Assembly (NCBI RefSeq): GCF_014196625.1
Contig: NZ_JACIDZ010000005.1
Coordinates: 213,988 to 277,987, forward strand
Direction: 5' to 3'
DNA length: 64,000 nt
Source of the DNA: Martelella radicis
GTDB taxonomy: Bacteria; Pseudomonadota; Alphaproteobacteria; Rhizobiales; Rhizobiaceae
Below the pieces are notes generated by a model. That model was not told the origin of the DNA and did no database searches. It was given only the letters and a program-made list of their open reading frames with translations. The position numbers were made by a program, and so were the translations under genes. Below, one piece after another: positions 1 to 8,631 of this stretch (within the stretch, counting starts at the first letter, position 1; each line of letters starts with the position of its first letter).

Positions 1-149
1 GTCTCGCGCGCTCCGGCAGCGCCGTTCAGGTGGTGCAGGACGACGGTCGCGCCGGCGGCATCGAGCGCGCGCGCGATGGCGCGCCCGATGCCCTGATCGG
101 CACCGGTCACAAGTGCGCGCCGGCCGGAAAGGAAACGCGGGTCAGTCAT
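1..149 (-). CDS. Short-chain dehydrogenase/reductase (SDR), 5' part only
   Basis: Only the first 49 codons are present; the gene runs off the left edge. The translation begins MTDPRFLSGRRALVTG and continues with the TGxxxGIG dinucleotide-binding motif (TGADQGIG, residues 15-22), which marks the N-terminal Rossmann fold of the classical SDR family (NAD(P)-dependent oxidoreductases). Its ATG overlaps the last codons of the GntR regulator gene by 8 bases, so the two are translationally coupled and share a transcript. The substrate cannot be told from this fragment. Confidence 0.85.
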   Translation of the reverse strand, partial: MTDPRFLSGRRALVTGADQGIGRAIARALDAAGATVVLHHLNGAAGARE

Positions 150-903
150 CGTCATCCGTCTCCATCTGATCGGCGACCTCGAAGGACGCGATGTCCGCGG
201 CCTTGTAGTGATCGTCGATCATGCGGACGGCTTCTTCGACATTGCCATCGCGGATGGCGGCATAAAGCGCCTCATGCCGGGCGACGGTGCGGTCCCAGTC
301 CTCCGCCGTCCTGTTGGACCGGCGCGAGAACAGTTCCGAGACCTCACGCTGGACAGAGCGCAGCCCCTCGCCCTGCATCCGGATCATGGAGTTGCCTGTG
401 GCTTCGGCCATGCCGAGGTGGAAGGCAATGTCGGCCTCGATGAACAGCTCCGCCTGACCCAGCCCCTCGCGCATGGCTTGCGCCGCCTTGGCCATCTGCT
501 GCACGCCTTTTTCGGCGCGGCGCTCTGCGGCCAGACGGGCAATGCCGCTCTCGAAGAGGTGGCGCATCTCGTTGGCCTCGCGCAGGCGGGTCAGGCTCGA
601 GCGCACGGCGTAGCCATATATACGGTCAAGCGGCTCCCCGGTGATGGCGGTGGCGCGGGCAACCTTGCCGCGCTGCGTCTGGATCAGACCGACGCCGGAA
701 AGCTGCCGCAGCGCTTCGCGCGCGATCGGCTTGCTGACACCGAATTCACGCGCGATCTCACCCTCCGAGGGGAGCGGATCGCCGGGCGTGATGCGGCCGT
801 CGAAAAGCGCGGCAGCAATGACATCGGATACCGCATCGGCAAGCCGCGGCGGCGTTGCCAGCTTGGTCGCGAAAAAGGGCTTTTCTGTCGGAGCGTCAGT
901 CAT
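142..903 (-). CDS. GntR-family transcriptional regulator, FadR/FCD subgroup
   Basis: DNA-binding regulator of about 253 residues. The N-terminal winged helix-turn-helix covers roughly residues 15-75 (PSEGEIAREFGVSKPIAREALRQL region). It is followed by an all-helical FCD effector domain (about 90-225), where conserved Asp/His residues in FIEADIAFH and RHEAL are typical metal or carboxylate ligands. The ATG at 903 (MTDAPTEKP) is preferred over an in-frame ATG at 936 because an AAGGATGG sequence precedes it. The gene is divergent from the two enolase-superfamily genes at 1024-3311 and is coupled to a downstream SDR gene. FCD regulators usually respond to small organic or sugar acids, so it probably controls both directions. 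Confidence 0.9.
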   Translation of the reverse strand: MTDAPTEKPFFATKLATPPRLADAVSDVIAAALFDGRITPGDPLPSEGEIAREFGVSKPIAREALRQLSGVGLIQTQRGKVARATAITGEPLDRIYGYAVRSSLTRLREANEMRHLFESGIARLAAERRAEKGVQQMAKAAQAMREGLGQAELFIEADIAFHLGMAEATGNSMIRMQGEGLRSVQREVSELFSRRSNRTAEDWDRTVARHEALYAAIRDGNVEEAVRMIDDHYKAADIASFEVADQMETDDDD

Positions 904-947
904 GGTTCCATCCTTCGATTGGCTGAGGGGTACCATGGCTTCACCAA

Positions 948-974
948 CATAGCAACTATGTTTTTAGGTTGCTA
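948..974. promoter_or_regulatory. Candidate GntR operator in divergent promoter
   Basis: Two inverted repeats overlap in the AT-rich divergent region. CATAG-CAA-CTATG is at 948-960, and TAGCAAC (950-956) pairs with GTTGCTA (968-974). They lie between the GntR start (903) and the GTG start at 1024, where an autoregulating FCD repressor would be expected to bind. Binding is inferred. Confidence 0.45.
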
Positions 975-1023
975 AGATATCGTTGTTAAGCTAGACAGAC
1001 TCGACATTCAGGAGGAACAGAAC

Positions 1024-2172
1024 GTGCCCGATGCCGCCGCGCACCCGATTGCGGACATAATTGCCCACCCGCTTACGCAGAAATTGCCCACGCCCACAGA
1101 AACGTCCTGGGGGCGTTATGACGCGGTCTCGATCATGCTCGTCGAAGTGCGAACGACGACAGGCCTCACGGGTTATGGCGAAACGCTCGCGCGGTTTGCC
1201 CCCCGCGCCTATGCGGAACTGGTGGAGCGCGCGCTGAAGCCCCGGCTTGTCGGCCGCGATGCTCTCAACATCTTAGCCAACTGGGCGCTGATGCGCCGTG
1301 CGCTTTCCGGCCGCGCGGGAGGCATGCTGATCGAGGCCATCGCCGGCGTCGACATCGCGCTCTGGGACATTGCGGGCAAGGCCGCGGGATTACCGATCTA
1401 CCGGCTTCTCGGCGGCGAGGGCCGCGCCTCGGTTCCCGTTTATGCGGCATCGGTCAGTTGGGACCCGCTCGAGGAGCGCGCAGCAGAGCAGGCGATCGCG
1501 TTCGCCCGGCGCGGATTTTCATCGATCAAGGTCAAGATCGGCCGCAGCCCCGAGGCTGCCTGCAAACGCATCGCCACGGTCAGGCAGGCCGTCGGCGACG
1601 GCGTGGAGCTCACCGCCGATTCCAACTGGGCCTATAATCTCGATGAGGCGGTTATGGTCGGCAAGGCGCTGGAGCGCCATGGCTATGCCTGGTTCGAGGA
1701 ACCTCTGCGCCCCGAAGACGAGGATGGCTATCGGCAGCTTCGCGCCCGCTGCGCCGTTCCGCTTGCCGCCGGCGAAAGCAATTACGCCGTTGATCAGGCG
1801 ATGGCTCTGACCTGCGACCGGACGCTTTCCGTGCTTCAGCCCAATGTCACCCGTTCCGGCGGCATTACCGAGACACTGGCGATGGCCCGGCTCGCGGCCC
1901 AGCATGACGTCGCCTATGCGCCGCATGTGGGCATGTCGGGCATCATCTGCGAGGCGGCGAGCCTGCATGTAGCGGCGGCAGCCGCGAACACCCGGATCAT
2001 GGAATGCGCGGCAAGCGCCAACCTGTTCAAGTCGGAGGTTGCGGATCTGCGTCCGGGCGGGGAACGCGCCGAGGGCGGAATGCTGAGCGTGCCGCAGGGA
2101 CCGGGTCTCGGGATCGAAATCAACTGGGAGGGCGTCGCCCGCATGGAAAAAATGGCAAGGGAGGCCGCCTGA
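1024..2172 (+). CDS. Mandelate racemase/muconate lactonizing enzyme family protein (copy 1)
   Basis: Enolase-superfamily enzyme of 382 residues, the usual length. The N-terminal capping domain is about residues 1-120. The barrel domain carries a KVK motif (SIKVKIG, about 165-171) supplying catalytic Lys, metal ligands in DSNWAY and FEEPL, and GES at the third metal position. HVGMSG near residue 302 gives a C-terminal His base, as in the mandelate racemase/acid-sugar dehydratase subgroup. The GTG start has a strong GGAGGA site 8-13 bases upstream. The next gene is a close paralogue overlapping by one base. The likely reaction is proton abstraction alpha to a carboxylate (sugar-acid dehydration or racemisation); the substrate is unknown. 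Confidence 0.88.
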   Translation: MPDAAAHPIADIIAHPLTQKLPTPTETSWGRYDAVSIMLVEVRTTTGLTGYGETLARFAPRAYAELVERALKPRLVGRDALNILANWALMRRALSGRAGGMLIEAIAGVDIALWDIAGKAAGLPIYRLLGGEGRASVPVYAASVSWDPLEERAAEQAIAFARRGFSSIKVKIGRSPEAACKRIATVRQAVGDGVELTADSNWAYNLDEAVMVGKALERHGYAWFEEPLRPEDEDGYRQLRARCAVPLAAGESNYAVDQAMALTCDRTLSVLQPNVTRSGGITETLAMARLAAQHDVAYAPHVGMSGIICEAASLHVAAAAANTRIMECAASANLFKSEVADLRPGGERAEGGMLSVPQGPGLGIEINWEGVARMEKMAREAA

Positions 2173-3311
2173 TGGCCGTCGAGACGAATGGCGACATCCT
2201 GATCAGCGATGTCATAGCGTATCCGTTGACGCAGAAATTGCCGCAGCCAACCATCACCTCGTGGGGGCGCTACGACGAGGTCTCGATCGTGCTCGTTGAA
2301 GTGCGCACGGATGCCGGCATCGTCGGCATTGGCGAGACGCTGGCGCGCTTTGCGCCGCATGCCTATGCCCATCTGATCGAGGATGCCCTGAAGCCGCGTC
2401 TTGTGGGGCAGCCCGCCGGCAATATCGCCGCCCACTGGGCCAACATGCGCCGCGCGCTTTCGGGGCGGGCGGGCGGCATGCTGCTCGAGGCGATTTCCGG
2501 CGTCGATATCGCGCTCTGGGATATTCTCGGCAAGGCGGCGGACCTTCCCGTCCATGCGCTCCTGGGCGGCATCGGCCGCAAGCGCATTGATGTCTATGCC
2601 GCCGCGGTGAACTGGCGCGACGACGCGCTGATGGAAGAGCAGCTCGATGAGCTTCTGGAGCAGGGCTTTCGCCAGATCAAGATCAAGATGGCCTCCCCGG
2701 TTGCCGATGCCTGCCGCAAGATCGAACTGATGCGTCGCCGCGCCGGCGACGAGGTCGCGCTGTGCGTCGACGCCAACTGGGCCTATGGCCTGGATGAGGC
2801 GGTCGAGGTTGGCAAGGCGCTGGCCGATTGCGGCTATGTCTGGTTCGAGGAGCCGCTTGCCCCGGAAAACGAGCAGGGCTACGAGGAACTCAGAAGGCTT
2901 TGCGATGTGCCGCTTGCCGCTGGCGAGAGCAATTTCACGGTCGACCAGGCCAAACGGCTGGTAACGTCTCGCACGCTTTCCGTATTGCAGCCGGATGTGG
3001 CACGCGCCGGCGGCATAACCGAGACCCGGCGCATGGCCGAGCTCGCACGCGCCTTCGATGTCGACTACGCGCCGCATATCGGCATGTCCGGCATCGTCTG
3101 CGAAACCGCTTCCGTCCATCTTTCGGCCGCGATGCCGAACTTCCGGATCATGGAGTGCGAGGGCGACCGCAGCCCGTTCAAGACCGAACTTGCCGATCTG
3201 GCCCCCGGCTGCCTGCGCCAGAAGGATGGCACGCTCGACGTGCCGCAGGGGCCGGGCCTCGGCCTTCAGATCAACTGGGATGCGGTCGAACGGCTGCGCG
3301 CGCCCGAATGA
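2172..3311 (+). CDS. Mandelate racemase/muconate lactonizing enzyme family protein (copy 2)
   Basis: 379-residue paralogue of the preceding gene, starting at the ATG of a TGATG overlap. Long stretches are nearly the same in both proteins, for example the AYPLTQKLP/AHPLTQKLP start, TSWGRYD, SGRAGGML and HIGMSGI. The catalytic set is complete: KIKM (Lys pair), DANWAY, FEEPL, GES and HIGMSG. Tandem copies could form a hetero-oligomer or act on two epimers of one substrate. The acid-sugar dehydratase or racemase role is inferred from the family; no residue fixes the substrate. Confidence 0.88.
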   Translation: MAVETNGDILISDVIAYPLTQKLPQPTITSWGRYDEVSIVLVEVRTDAGIVGIGETLARFAPHAYAHLIEDALKPRLVGQPAGNIAAHWANMRRALSGRAGGMLLEAISGVDIALWDILGKAADLPVHALLGGIGRKRIDVYAAAVNWRDDALMEEQLDELLEQGFRQIKIKMASPVADACRKIELMRRRAGDEVALCVDANWAYGLDEAVEVGKALADCGYVWFEEPLAPENEQGYEELRRLCDVPLAAGESNFTVDQAKRLVTSRTLSVLQPDVARAGGITETRRMAELARAFDVDYAPHIGMSGIVCETASVHLSAAMPNFRIMECEGDRSPFKTELADLAPGCLRQKDGTLDVPQGPGLGLQINWDAVERLRAPE

Positions 3312-3331
3312 CATCTTTCAAGGAGACCTCC

Positions 3332-4237
3332 ATGGCCAATGCCGCCGCACCGGACGCACTGGAAACCGCGATGCTGAGGGCGATTCGCCTTTCCGATCCC
3401 AATCTCAGCCGTTTCGATCCGCTGCGTCGGATCATCAGCCTAGATGATTTCTCGCGTGGCCATTGCGGCTGGTCTCAGCTTGTCGGCAATTACGAGGATA
3501 CGCTCGACACCATGCTGCCGGGTTACGCCCAGCACACCTCGGCGATGCTGTCGACCCTCAGCCACTGGGACGCCGGCTCCCACGGCGGCGTCGACAGCTC
3601 CTACGCCCTGAAGATCGCGACCCGCGCCAGACCGGGCGCGCAGAACGTTGCGATCAAGCGGTTGACGGCGCGCGAGCGCGGCCCGATCCGCTTTGAATGC
3701 TACTTCACCTTCAAGCCCGAAGCCACGGAACTGAAGCTCAGCGAGACGGATGTCCGCTCCTTCGGCTTCCTGTTCGACCTGCAGGGCGGCGACACCGACG
3801 GCGATGTCGAGCGGGTGATGCCGCATGTGCGCTTTCTCAACGCCGAGCACGGCAAGCATATCCAGAAATGGCAGTTCAAGTCGAAGACCAGCGAGATGCT
3901 GAAGATCGGCGACGACGACAAGACCGCGACCCATTATCACCTCTCGCCCGATGGCTGGGAAGACCTGCCCGGTGGCGACCAGCGGCTTTGCTATAACGAG
4001 ATCGCGACCAAGGTGAACTGGAGCTATCTGCGGTTCGACTTCGATCTCGCCAGCATGCGGGCAACAAGCCTGCGCTGCAACGACCGCGAATTCGACGTGT
4101 CGGGCTTCGCGCCGATGCGCATTCCGGCGATGAAGAACCTCTGGTGCATGCTGAATTTCTGCCTGTTCGCCGAAACCGATGTCGCCAAGCGCGCTTTTCT
4201 CTATGTCGATTCAGTCTGCATCTCGGGGGATTTCTGA
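3332..4237 (+). CDS. Conserved hypothetical protein, possibly DUF6772-like
   Basis: 301 residues starting at an ATG 6 bases after AAGGAG; an ATG at 3308 lacks a site. There is no signal peptide or membrane segment. The sequence is rich in beta-prone aromatic stretches (IRFECYFTF, LRFDFDL, FGFLFDL) and acidic turns, which suggests a jelly-roll or concanavalin-like sandwich. From memory it resembles proteins catalogued as DUF6772, but I cannot verify this. It sits 20 bases after the second enolase-superfamily gene and overlaps the next small gene, so it belongs to the same operon and may bind or process the same carbohydrate-like substrate. The function is unknown. Confidence 0.75.
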   Translation: MANAAAPDALETAMLRAIRLSDPNLSRFDPLRRIISLDDFSRGHCGWSQLVGNYEDTLDTMLPGYAQHTSAMLSTLSHWDAGSHGGVDSSYALKIATRARPGAQNVAIKRLTARERGPIRFECYFTFKPEATELKLSETDVRSFGFLFDLQGGDTDGDVERVMPHVRFLNAEHGKHIQKWQFKSKTSEMLKIGDDDKTATHYHLSPDGWEDLPGGDQRLCYNEIATKVNWSYLRFDFDLASMRATSLRCNDREFDVSGFAPMRIPAMKNLWCMLNFCLFAETDVAKRAFLYVDSVCISGDF

Positions 4238-4572
4238 TGCTGCCGGAAAACATCACAGCCATCATCGCCCGCAATGAAAGCTGGAGCGGCCATGCCGCAA
4301 CAGAACCATATGAGGCAGGTTGGGCGCATGAGGCGGTCATCTTCGCGCGCGCGCTGAAGACGCCGAAAGGCGTTCTGCCAAAAGCCGTTGTCGAAATCTC
4401 GCCGGATGGCATCCACTGGACGGCGGAAGGAACGACCCTCAGCCTGCCGGAAGCCAGGGACGAGTTGACGGCGGCCAAGCTGTCGCATTTCGGCGGCTGG
4501 CTCCGCCTCTCCGCCGAGTTGCCGGAGGGGTCGGAGATCACCGTTCTGGTCACGTTGCATTTGAAAGCTTGA
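4237..4572 (+). CDS. Small hypothetical protein, last gene of the operon
   Basis: 111-residue protein whose ATG overlaps the stop of the upstream gene (TGATG), so it is translationally coupled. There is no signal peptide or transmembrane helix. A central ISPDGIHWTAEGT segment resembles the turn-rich motif of small beta-sandwich domains, and the C-terminus is a run of alternating hydrophobic residues (SEITVLVTLHL). It always appears here as a partner of the 301-residue protein before it. I do not recognise a family and assign no function. Confidence 0.65.
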   Translation: MLPENITAIIARNESWSGHAATEPYEAGWAHEAVIFARALKTPKGVLPKAVVEISPDGIHWTAEGTTLSLPEARDELTAAKLSHFGGWLRLSAELPEGSEITVLVTLHLKA

Positions 4573-4688
4573 CGGAATCACTGCAGATCGACGCTGAGCG
4601 AGCTCCTGGATCGTGGCGGGAGATCTGCACAGCTGGGATAGGTGGACTTTCTGCCTGACTTCGGTTGGGATGCCGTGAACAGGAGATA

Positions 4689-4793
4689 CTGACGAGACGA
4701 CCGCGCCGGAACCACAGCCCGGCTTTCAAGGCGAAGATGGCGCTTGCCGCCGTCCGGGGTAAGCAGACGCTGGAGAATGATGCTTCGCAGTTC
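4689..4793 (+). pseudogene. Remnant of an IS3-family transposase OrfA N-terminus
   Basis: Reading from a CTG at 4689, the frame gives LTRRPRRNHSPAFKAK then MALAAVRGKQTLENDASQF. This matches the helix-turn-helix start of IS3-type OrfA proteins (typically RRRNHSPAFKAKVALxAVKG). The similarity stops abruptly after about 35 codons, the start codon is no longer ATG, and no OrfB or terminal repeat is evident. The rest of the 320-base gap (4573-4892) shows nothing I can name; it is probably more decayed insertion-sequence DNA. Confidence 0.6.
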
Positions 4794-4892
4794 CCCGGTC
4801 TCTGCCGCGATAACCGGAGTGCTCGGCAAGGCGGGATTGCCGGGGAACAGGAAATGATCGACCGTTCACACAACCTCTCGGTCGATGCCATG

Positions 4893-5852
4893 TCATGCGA
4901 TCGCCGGCAGTGTCATCAAGGCTTCGGCATATTCTCGGGCGATTTCTCGGACGACGTCGCTTGCCGGTTTTATAGCGGTGACCAATCCCGCGCTCTGCCC
5001 TGCCTCAACCTTGCCAAGCGCCATGTCGCCATCAAGCGCCGCCATTTTGAGGGTTGATCGGGCAAAGATATCACGGCGTACCTCGATATCCGCGCCACCG
5101 CCCTCGAGCGCGGTCATACTCCGCGTAAAATCGTTCCGGATCGCCCGGATCATGCCAACGTCGCGCCCGACACAATCGGTATCGGCAACGCCGGCGGAAA
5201 GGACCGCCTGTTTGTAGCTGTCGGCAACGCCGGCTTCGGGCGTGGCGATGAAACGGGTTCCGAAACTCGCCCCGTCCGCGCCGAGCGAGAGTGCCGCCAG
5301 CAGCCCGCGCCCGTCGGCAAAGCCCCCCGATGCAATGATGGGTATCTCGCCGCCAATCGCCCGCGCAACCGCCCGCAGCAGCACCAGCGTACTGACCTGG
5401 GTCGGCGGCGGATGCCCGCCCGCCTCGCCGCCAACCACGACCAGTCCATCGACGCCTGCCCGCATCGCCTTCACCGCGTGCTCTTCGCTCGCCACGACAT
5501 GCAGACAGGTGGTGCCGATGGCCTTGAAACGATCGAGATATTTCTGTGTCCCGCCCTGGGAGCAGACGAGGATCGGCACGCGCCTGGCTTCCAGGAGGTC
5601 CATCATCTGGTCAGCGCGCTTGTTGTAGAGCGGCAGGTTGACGGCGAAGGGACGATCCGTCCCGGCGCGGATATCATCGATGGCCTGTTCGAGCGCCTCG
5701 ATATACATCGGACCAGCGGCAAGAACGCCAAGTCCCCCGGCCCGCGACACCGCCAGCGGCAGCGCCGCGTTGGACGAGGCCCACGACATGCCGGCCTGGC
5801 AGATGGGCAGGTCAATACCCAGAAGCCGCGTCAGACGCGTTTCGATCTTCAT
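4893..5852 (-). CDS. Nitronate monooxygenase family (2-nitropropane dioxygenase-like)
   Basis: 319-residue FMN-dependent TIM-barrel protein. Diagnostic features are the substrate-barrel start PICQAGM, the GGEAGGH loop near residue 145 that supplies the catalytic His, and phosphate-binding SGGFADG followed by GASFGTRF. The ATG at 5852 is 6 bases after GGAG and is preferred over the overlapping GTG at 5855. It is the last gene of the long leftward operon from 17.7 kb. Family members oxidise alkyl nitronates or act as enoyl reductases and other flavoenzymes. In this acyl-CoA setting, a reductase role or removal of a toxic nitro compound are both possible. Confidence 0.85.
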   Translation of the reverse strand: MKIETRLTRLLGIDLPICQAGMSWASSNAALPLAVSRAGGLGVLAAGPMYIEALEQAIDDIRAGTDRPFAVNLPLYNKRADQMMDLLEARRVPILVCSQGGTQKYLDRFKAIGTTCLHVVASEEHAVKAMRAGVDGLVVVGGEAGGHPPPTQVSTLVLLRAVARAIGGEIPIIASGGFADGRGLLAALSLGADGASFGTRFIATPEAGVADSYKQAVLSAGVADTDCVGRDVGMIRAIRNDFTRSMTALEGGGADIEVRRDIFARSTLKMAALDGDMALGKVEAGQSAGLVTAIKPASDVVREIAREYAEALMTLPAIA

Positions 5853-5873
5853 CACTCACTCCGTGCGAACACT

Positions 5874-5900
5874 CCGGCGCGGGCATTGATCCCGCGCCGG
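5874..5900 (-). other. Intercistronic GC hairpin
   Basis: CCGGCGCGGG (5874-5883) and CCCGCGCCGG (5891-5900) form a perfect 10-bp stem with a 7-base loop and no U tract. It lies just after the stop of the solute-binding protein gene. Such hairpins often stabilise the upstream binding-protein mRNA within transporter operons. Confidence 0.6.
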
Positions 5901-5907
5901 AAGGTGG

Positions 5908-6933
5908 TCATTCGACCATCATCATCTTGTAGTCTTCCTGAACAAGCGGCGCGTTTTCAGCCCACCAGTTCACATCGATGATCACCTGCTTTTCCGCATT
6001 CGCGGGCGCAGTGTTGGATGCCGCCAGAACCTCGTCGGAGAAGGTGGCAACTTCGAAAGCCTTCTGGTTTGTCGGTCCGTAATAGGGCATCATTTCCGGA
6101 ATGCGCGCCTGGGTTTCGGGCGCCACAACGCCGGCGATGAACTTCTGCGCGGCCTCGACATTGTCCGAGCCCTTGAGGATCGCCAGGCATCCATTGCCGA
6201 GAATGCCGTCGGTATAGGTGAAGGCAACCGGAGCGCCGTTGTCGATAACGCCGGTGACGCGGCTGCCCCAGATCGCAAGCATGTCGACCTCGCCGTCCGC
6301 CACCAATTGGGCCGACTGAGCGCCCGAGGTCCACCAGACGTCGATCGCGGGCTGGATGCGCCGGAGCGCATCGAAGGCCCGGTCGGTATCAAGCGGATAG
6401 AGATCCTCCTTGGCCACGCCATCGGCCAGAAGCGCGATCTCGATCATTTCCTGCGGATAGGCGCCGAGCGCCCGGCGCCCGGGAAATTCCTCGGTGTTCC
6501 AGAAGTCGGCCCAGTTCTTGGGCGGATTGTCGCCATACTTATCCGTATTGTAGGCCAGAACGACCGAGTAGGAATTGATGCCGATCCAGTCTTTCCCCTT
6601 GGCCCCGTCCGCAATGCCATCGGCGTCGATCACGTCATAGTCCAGCGGCTCGAAGATCCCCGCGGCTTCACCCACGGCGCACTGGTCCGCGCCCATATGC
6701 ACGATATCCCAGCCGGGATTGCCCGACTGCACCTGCACTCTGACGCCGGCCATGCCGTCATGGGTTTCCTGCCTCAGGGTCAGGCCGGCCGCCTCTGCCG
6801 CCGGTTCCCAGAGCGTCGCCGCCAGATCTTCCTGCACCTTGCCGCCGAAGCCGGCAATGGTCAGTTCCTGCGCTGATGCCGCGCCGCCCGAAACAAACAG
6901 GCTCAGCGCCACAAGACTTGCTGCTTTCTTCAT
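5908..6933 (-). CDS. ABC transporter periplasmic solute-binding protein (PotD-like)
   Basis: 341 residues with a clear Sec signal peptide (MKKAASLVALSLFVSGGAASAQ, predicted cleavage after AQ). The mature part begins LTIAGFGGKVQ, as in binding proteins of spermidine/putrescine or ferric-type ABC importers. Hinge-like motifs VVLAYNTDKYG and WTSGAQSAQLVADGE are visible. The matching ATPase and permeases are at 12.2-15.0 kb, separated from it by five metabolic genes in the same operon. This is the only binding protein in the operon, so it most likely feeds that transporter. The ligand is unknown; a negatively charged organic acid fits the surrounding CoA enzymes at least as well as a polyamine. 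Confidence 0.88.
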   Translation of the reverse strand: MKKAASLVALSLFVSGGAASAQELTIAGFGGKVQEDLAATLWEPAAEAAGLTLRQETHDGMAGVRVQVQSGNPGWDIVHMGADQCAVGEAAGIFEPLDYDVIDADGIADGAKGKDWIGINSYSVVLAYNTDKYGDNPPKNWADFWNTEEFPGRRALGAYPQEMIEIALLADGVAKEDLYPLDTDRAFDALRRIQPAIDVWWTSGAQSAQLVADGEVDMLAIWGSRVTGVIDNGAPVAFTYTDGILGNGCLAILKGSDNVEAAQKFIAGVVAPETQARIPEMMPYYGPTNQKAFEVATFSDEVLAASNTAPANAEKQVIIDVNWWAENAPLVQEDYKMMMVE

Positions 6934-6975
6934 GGTCTTCCTCCCTTTGCGGCCGAACGCCGCATTGCTCCAAAA

Positions 6976-7014
6976 GGCCCGGTCCGGGCCGTCATCATCC
7001 CGGCTTGCGCCGGG
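6976..7014 (-). other. Two GC hairpins in the leader of the binding-protein gene
   Basis: GGCCCGG-T-CCGGGCC (6976-6990) and CCCGGC-TTGC-GCCGGG (6999-7014) lie in the 105-base spacer between the acyl-CoA ligase stop and the binding-protein start. No U tract follows. They may be processing or stability elements that raise binding-protein mRNA relative to its operon. Confidence 0.45.
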
Positions 7015-7038
7015 GTCCCGAGGGGTTCCCCCCCCACG

Positions 7039-8631
7039 TCAGACCTGCTCGAGCAGCCGGCGCGCGTGGTCCGCCAGCTTCGACTTCTGCACCTTGGCCG
7101 AAGCCGTCATTCCAATGTCCTCGAAGGTATCAACGATCCAGATGTGGCGCGGCACCTTGAACCCCGCCATCGCCGCTCTGGCCCAGTCGCCAAGCTGCGA
7201 AACATCCAGCGTCGCGCCATCATTCAGGATGATGAACGCGGCACAGACCTCCTGAAGCCGGTCGTCCGGCACGCCGACGACCTGGGCCTGACGGATGGCC
7301 GGATGCCGGTGAAGAATATCCTCGACCTCCTCGGGCGAGACATTCTCGCCCCCCACCCGCACGATGTTCTTGAGCCGCCCTAGAAAGGCGAGCCGTCCTT
7401 GCGCGTCCAGGCTGCCCAGATCGCCCGTGGACAGCCAGCCATCAGAATCGAGCGTCTCGGCTGTCTTTTCGGGCATGTCGAAATAGCCCGACATCACCGA
7501 CCAGCCCCTCACCCGGATTTCACCCTTCTGTCCGGATGGCAGGCGCTCGCCAGTGCCGGGATCGAAAATGCCGACTTCGAGGCCGGTTTGCGGCCGCATC
7601 AGTCCGCCCGTGCGGACATCTTCCGTCTCCCACCACGCAGACTGGGCGATGTTCGGTGAGGCTTCGGAAAGCCCGTAGCCGGAAACGCAGTCGACGGCGC
7701 CCAGTTCATGCACCACCCGGCGCAGCACCGTGGCCGCGCCCGCCACCCAGGCGCCGCGCAGGGCCAGACGCCGCGCGGCCCGATCGGGATGGTTCAGCAG
7801 CATGAGCGCCATCGTGTCGTTTCCCGAGAAATGCGTGCAGCGTTCCTCCTCCATCAGGCGCAGCGCCTCCCCGGGTTCGAAACGCTCCATCGTGACCAGC
7901 GTGACGCCATGCTGCAGGGCGGCGCAGAGCGACAGCGACGTTCCCGCGACGTGGAAAAAGGGACGCGCGGAGTGGAACCTGTCGGCAACCCGCAGCCCCA
8001 TCCGCTGGGCCGAGATGAAACCGTTCGTCAGCAGCGCGTGCTGGCGCAGCATCACCCCCTTGGGAAAGCCGGTGCTGCCCGAGGTGTATTGCATCAGGAT
8101 GACGTCCCCAGCCTGCGACCGCTCCGGCGTGCCGGTCACTGGACGGGACAAGAAGTCCTGCCAGGTCTCTGCCCAGGGTGCGGAGCCCGAAGTCAGCACC
8201 ACGCGCTCGAGATCCGGCAACCGGCCGTTCATCAGGGGACCCAGCAGCTCGATGAAATCACTCGACAGCACCCGGTCCGCGGTGATCAGCAGGCGCACCC
8301 GCGACTGGCTCAGGCAGTAGGCGATATCCTCGCTGCGCAGGCGGGTATTGACGGGAACCGTCACCGCGCCGATCGATCCGAGCGCCAGAAACAAGGCCTG
8401 GAACAGCGCGCCATTGCCGAGGCAGAGACCAACATGCATGCCACGCCGTACGCCCGCCGCATGAAGTGCGCCGCGCAGCCGCGCAACCTCGTCTCCCAGT
8501 TCCGCGAAAGTCCGGCGTCCGTCAGGCGCAACGATCGCCTCGACATCGGGCGCCAGAGCGACGGTGCGCTGAAGGGCCGCCTCTATGGTCACGGGGCAGA
8601 GCGCGCCGGCGCGGATAGCATCAGCCTGCAT
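7039..8631 (-). CDS. Acyl-CoA synthetase (AMP-binding, class I adenylate-forming)
   Basis: 530-residue ligase that activates a carboxylic acid with ATP and CoA. The order of motifs is standard: P-loop YTSGSTGFPKG (about residue 180), GYGLSEASP, STGDLG, the hinge LGRLKNIVRVGGENVSPEEVE, and a C-terminal lysine region TASAKVQKSKL. No signal peptide is present, so it is cytosolic. It overlaps the upstream enoyl-CoA hydratase gene by 11 bases, which shows tight coupling. The substrate is probably the acid made by the operon's aldehyde dehydrogenase, or the imported solute. Confidence 0.9.
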   Translation of the reverse strand: MQADAIRAGALCPVTIEAALQRTVALAPDVEAIVAPDGRRTFAELGDEVARLRGALHAAGVRRGMHVGLCLGNGALFQALFLALGSIGAVTVPVNTRLRSEDIAYCLSQSRVRLLITADRVLSSDFIELLGPLMNGRLPDLERVVLTSGSAPWAETWQDFLSRPVTGTPERSQAGDVILMQYTSGSTGFPKGVMLRQHALLTNGFISAQRMGLRVADRFHSARPFFHVAGTSLSLCAALQHGVTLVTMERFEPGEALRLMEEERCTHFSGNDTMALMLLNHPDRAARRLALRGAWVAGAATVLRRVVHELGAVDCVSGYGLSEASPNIAQSAWWETEDVRTGGLMRPQTGLEVGIFDPGTGERLPSGQKGEIRVRGWSVMSGYFDMPEKTAETLDSDGWLSTGDLGSLDAQGRLAFLGRLKNIVRVGGENVSPEEVEDILHRHPAIRQAQVVGVPDDRLQEVCAAFIILNDGATLDVSQLGDWARAAMAGFKVPRHIWIVDTFEDIGMTASAKVQKSKLADHARRLLEQV

